From contig OZ020244.1 of NCBI GenBank assembly GCA_963971285.1, positions 31,620,001 through 31,684,000 of the forward strand: a stretch of DNA of 64,000 nucleotides, read 5' to 3'. The notes beneath the pieces were generated by a model, which was not told where the DNA came from, did not search any database, and saw nothing but the letters and a program-made list of their open reading frames with translations. A program made the translations under genes and the position numbers. Positions 34,881-47,643 of the stretch are shown piece after piece. Origin of the DNA: Astropecten irregularis (lineage: Eukaryota; Echinodermata; Asteroidea; Paxillosida; Astropectinidae). How positions within the stretch are numbered: the first letter of the stretch is position 1; each line of letters opens with the position of its first letter.

Positions 34881-36481
34881 CGGCAGCTCCGTTATGTGTC
34901 TCTTAGGGGGTTTACTTTCAAATCGACAGATTTGTCTTCGTTTACGGCCCATGATGGCTATTATAGGGAAACGTTGTACATGTAGCATGTAAGGGAGCCC
35001 CTTAAGGCCACAACTCAGCCTCTGCGAGATTTTCTCCACAAATTAATAGTATTTCATTGCATCTTGCTTGCAGTACTTTTGGCTACAGCGCACGAAGCCA
35101 GCTGATTATCTTTAGACGCTGAACAAAATATCTCGCAGTCTTAAAACACATATAAACATGAAGTACTTGCACCCCAAACGACATAACCTATACGTATGAA
35201 ACATAAAAAGGTAGGCTTAAGGCTTATGATGCCCTTGCAAATAATAGGTCAACCGACTCATCGAAATTAATGGGGAAAATGTACTAACCATACCCACGTG
35301 TTCCGGAAATAAACTCATTAGAGTCACGACAGTGCTGAATACACTCAAACTGTTTGGCGTGACAGCTTCGTTTTTTTCCTAACTAGCCTCACACAAGGGA
35401 AACGCAGGCGTAGACATACGTGCGATTGGTCGAGAGCAATCACGTGGTGTGCATGTATATCATTCGAGCGTGCATTCGTCACTTCTGTGCCTCCAAAAAG
35501 TTGAAGCCAAGAGGGACGCACTTGCCCCCCTTGTCCCCCTCCCCCTCCCCCACTGAAAGTGAATCACCTTGTTTTCATTCCAGTGCGTTGCCATGCATAC
35601 GGAGCACTGGCGCCCCTCGATTGTGTGGACTTTCATGATAAGGTTGTAATTTGAAGGGTGGTTGGCCAATTTATGAAATCATCACGAAGCCATGGAACAG
35701 ATTTTTGACAGAATCTTAGTAGCTTTATCTGTTGATATAATTCAGTTTCATTTTGCGAAGCCCTTTTCGGGTGGGCACAGACTTTCATTGTGATTGGCCT
35801 ACGCATTGCAACCCCTTGGAGGTGCACTAATAATTGTGAAGCGCACGTATTGATTTATCATTATCGCAAGGCTTACAGGAATTTGGTAATGTTGGAAATA
35901 AATTGCTGTACCCCACTTTCCCAACGAGAAAAAATAGTCTTAAAGTTCCAAACTGAGGGCAGAGCATATCGAGAGATGAAGCCAACGGGTTGGAAGTTGG
36001 AACCTATTGCGGCTTGGGTTCCCCTACAACCCGTCTTCTGTCTGCCCTAGCATTTCCATTTCCATTTCCACTGCTTATTTTAGGCTAGAAATATCGATAA
36101 TATCACTGGCCTACATTTTTTGTGTAAACTCACAGTTAAGTGTTCTTAATTAAAGGTTTATTTATTCTAGTAAGTTATCGTTTGCATTCCCCCTAAGGCA
36201 ATCCGACATTCGCGATTGGTATCTTTTTTTGACAAAACCCGGCCATGGTGGCGTCTATTCTGTAGACTTAACGGGTAATTTCCCCCGGTCTCTCTTGGCT
36301 TCGGGATTCTCTTTAGGAAGGTTTTGATTTACTCGGAGGGCTTTATCTGCTATCCACCCTTTCCCGACTGCAGATTGGGCTCATCCGTCTAGCTTTTTTC
36401 CTCCATCTTGAGGAGAGTTTCGATAATGTTGAGATAGGCCTATAGATTGCTTTATGACGCGCTATTGGGCGCCGACAACCT
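34881..36481. other. No gene seen
   Basis: I found no exon with consistent signals. A minus-strand GCCACCATGG context at about 36244 starts a frame of only 17 codons. CATTTC hexamer repeats occur at 36051-36070. Confidence 0.4.
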
Positions 36482-36887
36482 GGTTCTAATTTCATGGAGC
36501 TGCCGTTAGCACAAAAAAATTGCTTACCACAAAATGTTCATCCCCAATAAAACAAACCACCATTAAAAATTCCATTTGATATTCATGGTTAGTGAACAAC
36601 AGCCACTGAAAAACAATCACAAGTGATACAAAAATTTCGTTGTTGTAGTCATATTTTTGCAAATTAGGCTTACCCTTCACCGACGTGCATGGATGAGCAC
36701 TGTATACTCAGTGCTTGTTGAATGCACATGAATAAAAATCATGTGCTGATTTAGGTATACAGTGCTCATCCACGCGGTGAAAGACAAGACTAAGTTCTCC
36801 CGAATCCTGTTTTTCATTAAGACAGAAATGTTCATGGTTAGCAAAAAATAATGTGTGTGCTAAGCAGGGCCGTGAACTTGGCCCCTG
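36482..36887. mobile_element. M3 element with a nested insertion
   Basis: The left half (TAATTTCATGGAGCTGC, CAAACCACCATTAAAAATTC) and right half (AATCCTGTTTTTCATTAAG to CTTGGCCCC) match other M3 copies. About 140 bp at 36660-36800 are foreign, so M3 is the older. Confidence 0.85.
36660..36800. mobile_element. SINE-tail inverted repeat nested in M3
   Basis: GCTTACCCTTCACCGACGTG and CATGGATGAGCACTGTATA on the left mirror TATACAGTGCTCATCCACGC and GGTGAAAGACAAGAC on the right. Each arm matches the tail of the tRNA-SINE at 2605-2730 (CAGTGCTCATCCACGTCAGT). Two SINE tails in head-to-head orientation would explain it. Confidence 0.7.
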
Positions 36888-37477
36888 CTTGCAATGACGG
36901 CGCTGACTTCTGTAAGCTCTTCTTCCCACCTGAAGGGTATGAATATCTTGGATAGAAGCCAGGAATTGCTCATGATATATGAGCCATATGACAGTCCCAC
37001 ATTTGGCAACTTCCGTTCATATGATTACAAAAATGAGCAATAGGTTGAAGGGGCAACACAAGGATTGGTAAAGCGTCAAAAACTTATACTTTGTCCGATC
37101 CAATAAGATAACACGATGAGCTCATTCGACCCTATGTGAGTCATTTTGTGGTGGACAAAAAAACTTTAAAATGAGTAATTTTTTCACAATAAATTGGATT
37201 CAATCTCTCTGAAAGGACTGGTGGCTGCTTGTTTTACTCCCCGAGGCGAGCAAAAAATATGTCAACGTGGCTTTTATACAATAGACATCTTAATACAATG
37301 AAAGTTATAATTACATGTATTTAACTTAATCTGAATGCATTATTTTCTGTAATCGCCTAACTAATACCGGCGACTAGTGCGCCACCAAGAGTTTGCAACG
37401 CGTTGGCCAATCACAATGCAAGGAATTTGTCGACTCAATGTGCATCTGGGAAATGGTCGATATGGCTTTTAGGAGAC

Positions 37478-37655
37478 CAGGCTTGAGGATAGGCTTGGGA
37501 CTTATTCCGTTACCTCCATTTGAGGCATACAAAACGAAACGAAGCAAATGAAAGGCTCCAGCTTCGCCATGTATCTTAAACTCTTCATTTCATTTAGGAC
37601 ACAAAATGGCGATAGAAAACTAAATCCCAAGCCTAGCCTCAAGCCTCAAGGTTAA
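37478..37655. mobile_element. M8 element
   Basis: Clear inverted ends CTTGAGGATAGGCTTGGGA and TCCCAAGCCTAGCCTCAAG. The best-preserved M8 termini in the window. Confidence 0.88.
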
Positions 37656-37689
37656 TTTGGAAATTGAAAGGTTAAGAAAGAAAAACTGA

Positions 37690-37764
37690 CTGAAGCGGGA
37701 CTCGAACCGGTGACCTCCTGAATACATACCGTACAGACTCTCTAAGAACTGAGCTATCCAGCCA
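37690..37764 (-). mobile_element. tRNA-like SINE head or tRNA pseudogene
   Basis: Read on the minus strand: acceptor stem GGCTGGA / TTCAGTC pairs over all seven positions (two G-T), an A-box TAGCTCAGTTCTTAGAG and a B-box GGTTCGAGTCC. The anticodon stem pairs poorly and the T-arm has mismatches, so it is unlikely to be a working tRNA. It may be a SINE head or a tRNA pseudogene. Confidence 0.7.
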
Positions 37765-37959
37765 TACGTTGGTGGTTAATGTGGTATAGATTTAGGTTAA
37801 TTTGGTATACAGATTATGGGTTCAATTATCGTTTCTGGCCTGTCTCGAGATTTGTTGCACAATGAGATGTCATAACTACGTCATGATGATTATTGGCAAC
37901 TTATCAAGTTGATAAATACATAATTCGAAGTGTGTACACAGACGGTGGCGCATAGTAAC

Positions 37960-38460
37960 AATGTTACAGACGTTTTGTTCTATAGGCAGCTATACAGGTT
38001 TGCATAGCAATTTGAGTCTGTTTTTAATTTCAAGGAGTCATATTTCCGCCTGCACAAAGGAGTCTATCATCGGGACAGCAGCTGCCCCACGGTTAACATA
38101 TGCCACGCGTCTCAACCGTCGACATCCAAGTCCAAAACATGAGTCTGCACGCGTGCATCCCCGTGAGGGCTTGTATAGTGGGACACAGGATGACGTTATA
38201 CAGTTTCACCATACCACGAGCTTCAGAGCCAGGGACTTGACGGTCTCTGTTCCTCTGGTTGTAGCCAGGTCTGGTGGTCTATCTACACCGAGTTCAAGTC
38301 ACTGAGGAAGGAGCACGTCGGCCCGGTCCCTTCTGGTGCAATGGAGTGCCTTGAATCCAGGGGCGATATACGTCTCCGACACACCTTGGCCTATCTGTGG
38401 CAGACATGGGGACCTTCATCACGCCCTCAACCCTCAAACACTTCTGCTCGTAGCGACTGG
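37960..38460. other. CpG-rich segment, coding status unresolved
   Basis: The stretch is richer in CpG than its surroundings and open on plus at 37961-38305 (114 codons). Translation resembles no family I know, and frames break on both strands with weak splice sites. It could be a decayed retroelement or an exon on the path of the large minus-strand gene. Confidence 0.3.
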
Positions 38461-38513
38461 TTCCGAAAGACATAATTTCTTTGGCATTGGCCTATAAATC
38501 AAAGGCCTCTGAA

Positions 38514-38888
38514 TTAAAGGAAGTATCATACTTTGGTTTTTATCAAAGAAGTACAGATTCATGGGCAAAAATATCAAGGAAGATACAGTAACAGACATCT
38601 GTGAAAACTTCAGTCCCATATGGTGCCAACTTTATTTAGAAAATAGTGAAAAACAGCCACAGTATTTCTTTAGTCTTTTCTCTTCTATTTTTGATCTTTT
38701 AAAAGATCAAAAAGATTTTTGGTCGTTGTTTTACTAATTTCTGGATAAATACACCATTTCAGGCGGAAAGGTTTTAACGGTATGTTTCTACCAGCACCAT
38801 CTTCATACCCTGTAAGTTACAGGTAAATCTGTGAACATTTTCTGTTTTGGTTTCTTATTACCAAAGTACATGTATGATACCACCTTAA
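38514..38888 (+). mobile_element. M1 element
   Basis: TTAA on both sides (38514-38517, 38885-38888). It shows the full M1 order: CATACTTTGGTTTTTATC, GATCTTTTAAAAGATC palindrome, CATCTTCATACCCTGTAAG, and a right end with a small duplication (CAAAGTACATGTATGATACC). Confidence 0.93.
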
Positions 38889-39380
38889 AGAGTTTAGTTG
38901 AATAGTCTCTGTACAGTGTACACGCCCAATGTCAAACTCCAATCTAGACGTCTTACGGGCCCAAGGGCCTGTCTGTCGTTGAAATCGCATAATGTAATAT
39001 CATCCTGTTGAAATGTTTTTATAAAACAAATCACATAGGGCCTACACCGATTTTGAAAATGAACTTTGTTCAAGGTTAGTTGCTTATCGAGAGTTCAAGA
39101 TGATTTTTTTAACCTTCATAATTATGTACATGTAGCTTTAAATAAAACTCAACTTTGAACGACAATCATGAAAAAAGTTCAAGACAATTCAAGACCGGGG
39201 GTCATTACGATCCTCAAAGAAAGTAAACCAAACCAAACAAAGACGGACATTAGAACAACCAGGGAATGTGAATAATTAAACCTGTAAGTGAACGTCTGAT
39301 GAGTGATAAGTGATAGCTTCTGAGCCATTACTGGCGTCGTAGGAAAGGTCAGTGAAGTGGCCGTTTTAAAACAATTTCTT

Positions 39381-39709
39381 TTAAGGTAATATCATAGTTT
39401 GGTTTTTTCAAAGAAATACAGATTCATGGGCAAAATATCAAGGACGATACTGTAACAAATCATTTGTGAAAATTTAAGTCCCATACGGTGCCCACCTTTT
39501 GAGAAATCATTCTGTGAAAACGGTCACAGCATTTCGTAAGTCTTTTGGTCATTGGTGTGACTCTTTTCTGGATAAATGAAGCATTTCAGGTAGAAAATTG
39601 TTAACGGTATGTTCCTACCATCACCATCTTTATACTCCTGTAAGTGTTATAAGTAAATCTGTGAACATATCTGTTTTGGTATGCTACCAAAGTATGATAC
39701 TACCTTTAA
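39381..39709 (+). mobile_element. M1 element, palindrome deleted
   Basis: TTAA on both sides. The central GATCTTTTAAAAGATC palindrome is missing, leaving a copy about 50 bp shorter. Confidence 0.92.
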
Positions 39710-39979
39710 CATGCAACATTATTTATATGGTCTTACTTTCATACTGCGACCATCTAGCAATCAGACGGTGTCGTCTATGCGCTAGTTTCATACGCCGACG
39801 GGGCGGTTCCTGTAACAAAACAAATAGAAAGAACAATCGTTTCATTAAAGAAAGAATATTAGAAGGTTGTCAATTTCTAGTTCGACAGGATACGGTTGGC
39901 ATAATTCGATGTCATTAAGTATTATCACTCAAGCCCCATTTCGTAAAGGCCCTATACGCATGTGGAAAGATACGCACAC

Positions 39980-40130
39980 AGTTTGTTGGCAAAAACTCGG
40001 TCTGTGGCGTTGCAAAAGAAAGGTCTATAGGAGGTCGTTGGTTCGAATCCCACCTGAGCTAGCGATTTTTTTTTTTTATGTGTGCTCAAAGGCACTAAGT
40101 GAAGTGCTTATCTACGTGGTTAAAGGGCAA
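39980..40130 (+). mobile_element. tRNA-derived SINE
   Basis: The B-box GGTTCGAATCCC at about 40040 is followed by ACCTGAGCTAGCG, a T-run, GTGTGCTCAAAGGCACTAAG and GTGCTTATCTACGTGG, the same order as at 2605-2730. The upstream 60 bp would be the A-box part but is degenerate. Confidence 0.68.
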
Positions 40131-41559
40131 TACATTTGTTTGCATTAATAGGACATTACAAAGATCTATGCTGGTATTGCATATACTTGTGCCCCATCGC
40201 ATGAAAACGAGGCAAAACCTCAGTGTTTTCATCCCAGGAAGAAAAAAATGTGACTCGTCGCATGACAGCGCCCTCTTGTGGTGGCATATAGGCAAAACAT
40301 TTCCATGCTCCATGTTTATTTAGCAGGTGATGTATTCTAGTCATACTATACATGTAATAATGTTTTGCTGTATAAAACCAAGGAAGGACATGGATTGATG
40401 TGTTTTACTATGTCAATGGGGTTACACAGGATTAATCCAATCAAACTACCTAAAAAGCAAAATAGCCAACTTCCTGCCGTTCAAAATAAAACATGGAGAC
40501 TTTATTAAACCTGCATCCAAAAATGTGAAGCTGTTAAGGGTTTAAATTTAGATATTTTTTTGCCTTGATCGATTAGCTACAGTCCAGCACCGTAATCCCC
40601 TTTTTCCTTTCTTTCCTGGCGAACAGTCATGAATCCATTAGAATTGTTGGGCAATTTTGCAAGAGAAATGGGGAGTGTTATGGCTACTGACGGTGTAGTA
40701 TGCTCCATAGGACATCGAGGGGGTAATATACACACCGGCGCCCTGTAAGTCAGAGCACTTTAAACCCTACCCCAAAAATTATACCCCTGGTCCATTTTCG
40801 CTGACCTTTATTTTCAAAGATACATTATTAATGGTCGTGCTTTTGACCACTAGGGTGGAAATAGATCTAAATGATATCACATTTTGACCTTCAAAGTTGC
40901 TAGATTCTTTATTAAGCCCATCCGTGAGAACTTCCGAACGTCACATTGAGGACAAATTTATCAAGGTCGGGGTTTTGCTTCCCAATTCTACTTAGGCTGA
41001 GGTGTGGGTGCAGGAAAATAGTTTTAGAAGTAAAAGTATCAAAAGACGACCATGTTGTTAATATAGATTCCAATATTAGTTATACTTGAGCCCCAAAATG
41101 GTATAAAACACTGTAGAAACAGTTGAACAGTGGGTAGTAAATATTGCCTCATTTATACTGCCAACTTGGCATAAATCGAGATATTATTTTATTGCTTTTA
41201 AAGTGGAATTTCCGGCTTTCCCAGTGTTTTTTATAAATCCGAATGACCCTGCATCATGGGCTTAATTTAGTGTTTTAATCTTATTTTGAGATCCGAAATA
41301 GAGGGTAAAATTAATTTTGCTCGATTCACTTTTAGTATAGATAGAGTGCCGCTATAATGTAGGTCTATGTCAAACATAGGTGCATGTAAACCCCGCCCTT
41401 TCCAACATGTGTGATCGATGGACATTATTTGTCTTGATTCAAGACTTAAACCGCGCTGGATGCAGCATCTCGACACAGAGATGAACACAATCATCCTCTC
41501 ATCGGCTGAAGAGAAGACTAGTGCAAAGTGCAAACGAAATACACGTTGTATGGTCTTAG
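40131..41559. other. No repeat recognised; weak exon candidate
   Basis: On the minus strand a good acceptor (CTAGTCTTCTCTTCAG) precedes 54 bp (41452-41505) that would be a phase 1-1 exon fitting the large exon at 30417, but its donor (GCGCG|GTTTAAG) is poor. The plus strand is also open here. I do not call it. Confidence 0.25.
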
Positions 41560-41997
<438 letters not shown>

Positions 41998-42523
41998 CCC
42001 CCCCCCCCCCCCCCCCCCCACCCCCCATGATATGGCCGATAGACTAGAACTTGCTTGGAAACGAAGAGAAACAAAAGAAGGGTTTCCACGAGGGTTATAG
42101 CAAGAACATCGTCTAACTAGCAAGCAGGGGGATCTCATTAGGAGTCATTCTGTCTAAAATCTGACTGGTTGACACTATACTTGGGAAAGGGAAGAACGAG
42201 TCTAGTGTTCTAAGATTTTAATCCATGGTGCGCGTGTTATCTTGTCATCACTGTGAACACCCTTGACCCTGGCAAGTTGTGCATATACATGCAGTTGCAC
42301 TAAGTTTTGGTTGATCCTATTGGAAAACTTTATATAGACCAATGTCGTTTCTAAAACAGTAACATGTTTTCTCATAAAAGAGAACCCGAGCTGGTTAAGT
42401 TCAACGATAACAAACTGTATAAAAGTGTATAGAAGGGAATTTGTTGAATATGCATTTTGAAAACTAGATGAATGAAATTAATGCTCTCTTCCAAAAACAG
42501 CATGACAAATGATGTACTATGAC

Positions 42524-42899
42524 TTAAAATATACTATTATGCTTTGGTAAGAAACCAAAACAGAAATGTTAATAGATTTACGTATAACTTACAGGGTATG
42601 AAGATGGTGGTGGTAGAAACATACCGTTTTCGACCTGAAATGGTGTATTTAAATATCATGCCAGAAATAAGTCAAACAACGACCGAACATCTTGTTGATC
42701 TTATAAAAGATCAAAAATAAAAGAGAGAAGACTTACGAAATAATGTGGATTTTTTCACTAGCTGTTTTCTCAAAAGGTGGGCACCGTATGGGACTGCCAA
42801 TTTTCACAGATGACTGTTACTGTATCTGTCTTGATATTTCTGCCCATGAATCTGTATTTTATTGATAAAAACCATGTAGGCCTATGATACTACCTTTAA
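42524..42899 (-). mobile_element. M1 element
   Basis: TTAA on both sides (42524-42527, 42896-42899). The left end has lost part of the terminal consensus (AATATACTATTATGCTTTGG). GTAGGCC is inserted near the right end. Confidence 0.9.
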
Positions 42900-43227
42900 G
42901 ATGAGAGTATGTGGTACTTGTCCACTAACCTTTTCACTGCTTTCTGATTCTTTATAGAAAGCTGTCTGCAAGTTACAACACATGGATCTATGTACGCAGG
43001 ATGGACGCAGGATGGGCTTCGTGGCATAGATAACAAGATTTACCAAACTCTTTTTTCCCAGTATAGATACAAGTGAATCATTGCAATTTCATGGGTAATT
43101 TGAAATACCTGTCATATCCATTGGCCTCAGGCTGGATTGTTCTAGTATAGTTATGTATAATAACTACATGTAATATGATTATGAGTGACTTCATATAAAC
43201 TGGCTTTTTGGCACATAGGCCTATAAG

Positions 43228-43303
43228 GCCGTGTCCCAAATCGGATTTGGCAGCAACTAGCTGATGCCTGCAGCCGTAGCCACAGCCAGCGATTTGGGAC
43301 GGC
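43228..43303. repeat. GTGTCCCAAAT inverted repeat
   Basis: GCCGTGTCCCAAATCG on the left and CGATTTGGGACGGC on the right, with TGCAGCCGTAGCCACAGCC between. Related to 44437-44568. Confidence 0.75.
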
Positions 43304-43315
43304 ATTTCTAGGAGC

Positions 43316-43438
43316 CATGAGATAGATCGTAACTCGAGTTACGAAGGATAACCCATCGCATCTTACGTATGGGCCGCAATGCATCTTAAGTCCTACGATT
43401 GATAGTAAGTTACGATGGGTTTGGTGAAATCGATACAA
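43316..43438. mobile_element. M5 MITE, left end decayed
   Basis: TCGTAACTCGAGTTACGA, then GTCCTACGATTGATAGTAAG and GGTTTGGTGAAATCGA. It directly abuts the M7 element at 43440. Confidence 0.82.
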
Positions 43439-43439
43439 G

Positions 43440-43646
43440 GGGCGTTTACGAAACGGAAGGCCGCGTCAGGCTCCGGCTCACTGCTCATGCTCCATTTCGT
43501 GAATAGTTGTAAAATATATCGGGTATCAAAATAGAGATTTTTGGCTGCGGTTCGGAGGTAGATTCTCTTGTTTGAAAAAGAAAACAGAGCTTCAGCTTCA
43601 TTGCAAAACCACAACCTATATTTTCAGCATATGGATGTCAGAGCTG

Positions 43647-43696
<50 letters not shown>

Positions 43697-43719
43697 ATGG
43701 CTCCATTTCGTAAACCCCA
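43440..43719. mobile_element. M7 element with short GAGCCT array
   Basis: Left end GGGGCGTTTACGAAACGGA, right end CTCCATTTCGTAAACCCC. The GAGCCT array (about 43643-43695) has about nine units against about 40 in the copy at 41560. Confidence 0.92.
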
Positions 43720-44011
43720 TAGCCAATCGCTGACTAAATGCTCTTCTTGCATTCACGCATGCGCGGTATGAAGAAATCAGTATAAAGGGTCGCCAATATC
43801 ATACCTATGTAACCTTTTATATAATGAGTAATAGGTTCATGATGACGTCAGTATGTTTCCTTTGTATAAGGGAGATTGCAGACAGTAAAACAACTTAGGT
43901 ATAGTGGTTGTTGAACAGACAACACGTGACAGGAACTTATAAGTGGAAGATGATGTATGGAAATGTCAACGATTGTCTCAATTTCATTATCTGTTTCATT
44001 GTCTGTTCTCT

Positions 44012-44364
44012 GATAAAGGTAAAATACAGGATTGGTAACATACCCTAACATAATATGTTCACAGATTCACGTATAACTATCAGGGTATGAAGATGGTGCT
44101 GGTAGAAACATACCGTTTAAATATTTCCGCCTGAAATGGTGTTTTTATCGAGTAATTAGTAAAACAAACTCCTCGAAAACAGTTTTGATCTCGGGGTAAG
44201 ATTAAAACCATTCTTTATTTGAGAAGGATTTCGCTATTTTCTCGTTAGTCAGATGTCCGATTGAGCTTACATTTTCACAGGTTTATAATTTCATGTACAC
44301 TCTGGATCAGACAAAGTATGAGTGCTGTTCTGTGATCGTTTACAACCATGTATTATACCTTTAA
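44012..44364. mobile_element. M2/M1 chimeric element
   Basis: AAAGGTAAAATACAGGATTGG at the left, M1-like AATATGTTCACAGATTCACG and GGGTATGAAGATGGTGCTGG next, and the M2 right half (GTCAGATGTCCGATTGAGCT, CATGTATTATACCTTTAA) last. Same arrangement as at 14313. Confidence 0.85.
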
Positions 44365-44436
44365 GTTAAAGAAATCAACTTGAGACGAACTGCTTAGTTA
44401 AAGATGCGCTAACCATTTGAGGCTGTAAGATGAATT

Positions 44437-44568
44437 GCCGTGTCCCAAATCTCTAGCTGCGGCTACAAATTACACACACCCCTATGGCAGCCACTAGCCA
44501 GTGACTTCAGCCGTTTCCATAGACTTGTGTATTATTTCCTGCCGCAGCCAGATATTTGGGACACGGCC
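44437..44568. mobile_element. Inverted repeat, GTGTCCCAAATCTC ends
   Basis: GCCGTGTCCCAAATCTCTAG with GCTGCGGCTAC mirrors TGCCGCAGCCAGATATTTGG ending GACACGGCC. Confidence 0.8.
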
Positions 44569-45007
44569 AATCTTTCTGGGAAAATGTTTTAATCGTCTTT
44601 GCTCAATTTAGAATGAATATCATTATGAAATCCTTAAAGCGCGTAGATCATCATAAGAAAACAATCTTAAGCAATGTAACGATGCATGACGATTTTTGCA
44701 ATTAACAAAATTCTTATCGGTTTCTCTAACCACATCAAATTTGGTCAAAAATGTTCTGGTTTTCGCGTGAATTTGTTGACTTTGATCAAAATTGTGTATA
44801 ATTTGGAGAAATCAAAATGAACTAATGCGTTTTTGAAGGGATTTAGATGCAGTTTTATCGGATGAAGACATCTCAGAAGGATGTTTGATTTTAGATCAAG
44901 AAGATCATCGACTTTGACATCAACTTTATGAACAGTAAGCTTTTACACAGAAATTGCATCATCTTTCTTTATATCATCATTATCCACTGTGTTTCATACC
45001 TTTACAG
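44569..45007. other. No feature seen
   Basis: AT-rich, with no family recognised and no exon signals. Confidence 0.4.
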
Positions 45008-45373
45008 TTAATACCATACTTTGGTTTTTATCAAAGAAATACAGATTCATGGGCAAAAATATCAAGATAGATACAGTAACAGTCATTTTATAAAAATTTC
45101 AGTCCAATACGGTGCCCACTTTTGGAAAAAAAAAACATTGAAAAACAGCCACGGTATTTCTTAAGTCTGTTCTCTTTTATTTTTGATCTTGTAAAAGATC
45201 ATAACGATTTTCGGTTGTTGTTTTACGAATTTCTGGATAAATACACCATTTCAGGCAGAAAAATGTTAACGGTATGTTTCTACCAGCACCATCTTCATAC
45301 CCTGTAAGTTATACGTAAATCTGTGAACATTTCTGTTTTGGTTTCTTACCAAAGTATGATACTATACCTTTAA
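45008..45373 (+). mobile_element. M1 element
   Basis: TTAA on both sides, with the full internal order. The left end is TACCATACTTTGGTTTTT. Confidence 0.93.
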
Positions 45374-45662
45374 ACCAATTGAACAAAATCGTCTTATAAA
45401 GAAAGACAGCATGTGTAACTCCTCACTTTTTTTTTTTGTTCCTACACTGCAAAACTCTGACCCTTGGACATGACACGACTATAAATTGAGAGTGCACATT
45501 GAGGTTAAGAGGAAATTAGTCATGTTATATAAAGCTGGGATTGTGCACAGCCTAGCCATGGCAAGACAAGGCAAGGGCATGTAACTGCACAGTACACGGT
45601 ATAATGACAGTTCCCTACCTCGATCGCCCTAGTCTTGGTCCAAGACCGTAAAGCTCGATAAA

Positions 45663-45902
45663 GCCCAATTTCATAGAGATGCTTACCACAAAAATGATTG
45701 CTTAGCACAAAAATGGCTTGCCCAATAAAACAAACCACCATTGAAAATTCTATTTGATATTCATTGTCAGCGAACAACAGCCAAAGAACATGATTGCAAG
45801 TGAAAACATGGACATTTGGTTGTTAATGCTGTTTTTATTAAGGCAGAAATGTCATGCTTAGCGATTTTTTTTGTGCTAAGCAGCTCTATGAAATTGGCCC
45901 CT
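45663..45902. mobile_element. M3 element, near consensus
   Basis: GCCCAATTTCATAGAGATGC at the left and CTCTATGAAATTGGCCCC at the right, with CAAACCACCATTGAAAATTC and GTTAATGCTGTTTTTATTAA inside. Confidence 0.92.
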
Positions 45903-46109
45903 GATACCAGCAATCGATCCCTCCTCAATTATTTGATAAAAACTGCTGAATCTTAGACAGGTACTTTGGAGAGTTATGCCCCTATACAACCGAGTGGGGA
46001 CAGTGGGACGGAAAATGTCAGTTGAGAACATGGCTTGAATATTCAGACGGCGCGGCTGCCTAAATGACAACCGACAGGTTCGGGTATGGGAACCGACAAC
46101 CCGATGCAC

Positions 46110-46200
46110 GTGGTGTCCCTGGTGGGATTCGAACCGGGGGTCGGATGGACTGGAACGAATCATTGAAAGGGCGCCGCGATCACCTGTCCAAGGAGCTGTA
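46110..46200 (-). mobile_element. tRNA-like sequence, probable SINE head
   Basis: On the minus strand CCCGGTTCGAATCCCACCAG is a perfect B-box context, and GGACAGGTGATCGCGGCGCC lies upstream. The A-box and stems do not form a full cloverleaf. Confidence 0.5.
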
Positions 46201-46683
46201 TACAAGCGTGCTCCTCGGTATATACTGCATGCTTGGGTATATCGATTTAAAGACACTATGCTAATATTATAAGTATACGTTGGCTTTATTTTCTGCAAGT
46301 CTGAAGACATTCTCAACCAGACCACGCCCTCACTGTACAGTTTCATCAGAAGGTAAATCCAGCCCGCAAGTGTAATTTCAGCACGCTAACTACTTGACCG
46401 GAAAACGGCGCTGAGGTCTTTGAAACGCCTCGATGGCGCGTGGAGGTATAGCTCTAGAAAGTGACAGTTGGTCCAGGTAAATAGGTCAGTGTAAATCCAC
46501 CCGATGCTGACTTACTAAGGTGACCGGAGCTGACAGTGATGACTTGCTGATCGGCCGTGTAATGAGGCTGTCTCGTTTGTCACCGCAAACCGAGCGCGAC
46601 AAAAAGTGACACTTCTTGTCCCCGCGGTCAACCCTGACTTTTCCTCCGCCCACTTCAACCTAGTATACTTCCCACGTTTCACT

Positions 46684-47051
46684 TTAAAGGTAGTATCATA
46701 CTTTGGTGAGAAACCAAAACAGAAATGTTCACCTGAGATTTACGTATAACTTTCAGGGTATGAAGATGGTGCTGGTAGAAACCTACCGTTAAAATATTCC
46801 GCCTGAACTGGAGTATTTATCCAGAAATTAGTAAAACAACGACCGAAAATCTTTTTGATCTTTTAAAAGATCAAATCTAAAAGAGAAAAGACTTAAGAAA
46901 TACTGAGACCCTTTTTTCACGATTTTCTCAAAAAGTTGGCACCGTAAGGGACTGAAATTTTCACAGATGACTGTGACTGTATCTTCCTTGATATTTGTGC
47001 CAATGAATCTGTACCTCTTTGACAAAAACCAAAGTATGATACTACCTTTAA
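46684..47051 (-). mobile_element. M1 element
   Basis: TTAA on both sides, with ends AGGTAGTATCATACTTTGG and CCAAAGTATGATACTACCT, a perfect 19-bp inverted pair. The best termini of the family. Confidence 0.95.
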
Positions 47052-47643
47052 ACAGCGTCATATCAGAATATCAAAGTTCTGATAAGTTCTCTGAATAAGT
47101 TTTTATAATTTCAAACAAAAAACTCAATGTAAGAGTTTCACATATAGGGCCTACATGATTGTGTACCTTTTTATCACGAAAGAGTTAAATGTGAGATTTG
47201 GTTCAGTACGATTGTTTTGACTTCAGTGAATTCCGTCCAAAAGATCTTGCCGACTGAACTGTCTTCAACGAACTTCAGGGAGCAGGAAACCTTTGACATT
47301 TAACTCAGACACGTCGGGAAAAACTATCAAGGATGAACTATACTGCCTACACAATACATGCCAAGGTACCGTACGCGATGAGTATACGATAAGCGTTTCC
47401 TGAGTATAACACTGATAAAGACTAAAAATCCTTCCCCTTAGTGAACACGACACTATAAAGCAAAATGATTATAAAGTTAAGATATTAATATTATCAATAA
47501 CAGGTGGCTTGGTTTTGTACGTACAGGTGTGTCTCATGAAGGATTAACAGTTAGGCATTTCTTGTGCGTGTATAAAGGGAAACTTCTTACGTTATAACAA
47601 AAAAAGTTATTTTGGCGGGGAAAAAAAACAAGAAGATTCTTAC

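Noticed and set aside
36193..36246. Ideal Kozak context GCCACCATGG on minus
   Set aside because: The frame has only 17 codons, with no donor and no family resemblance.
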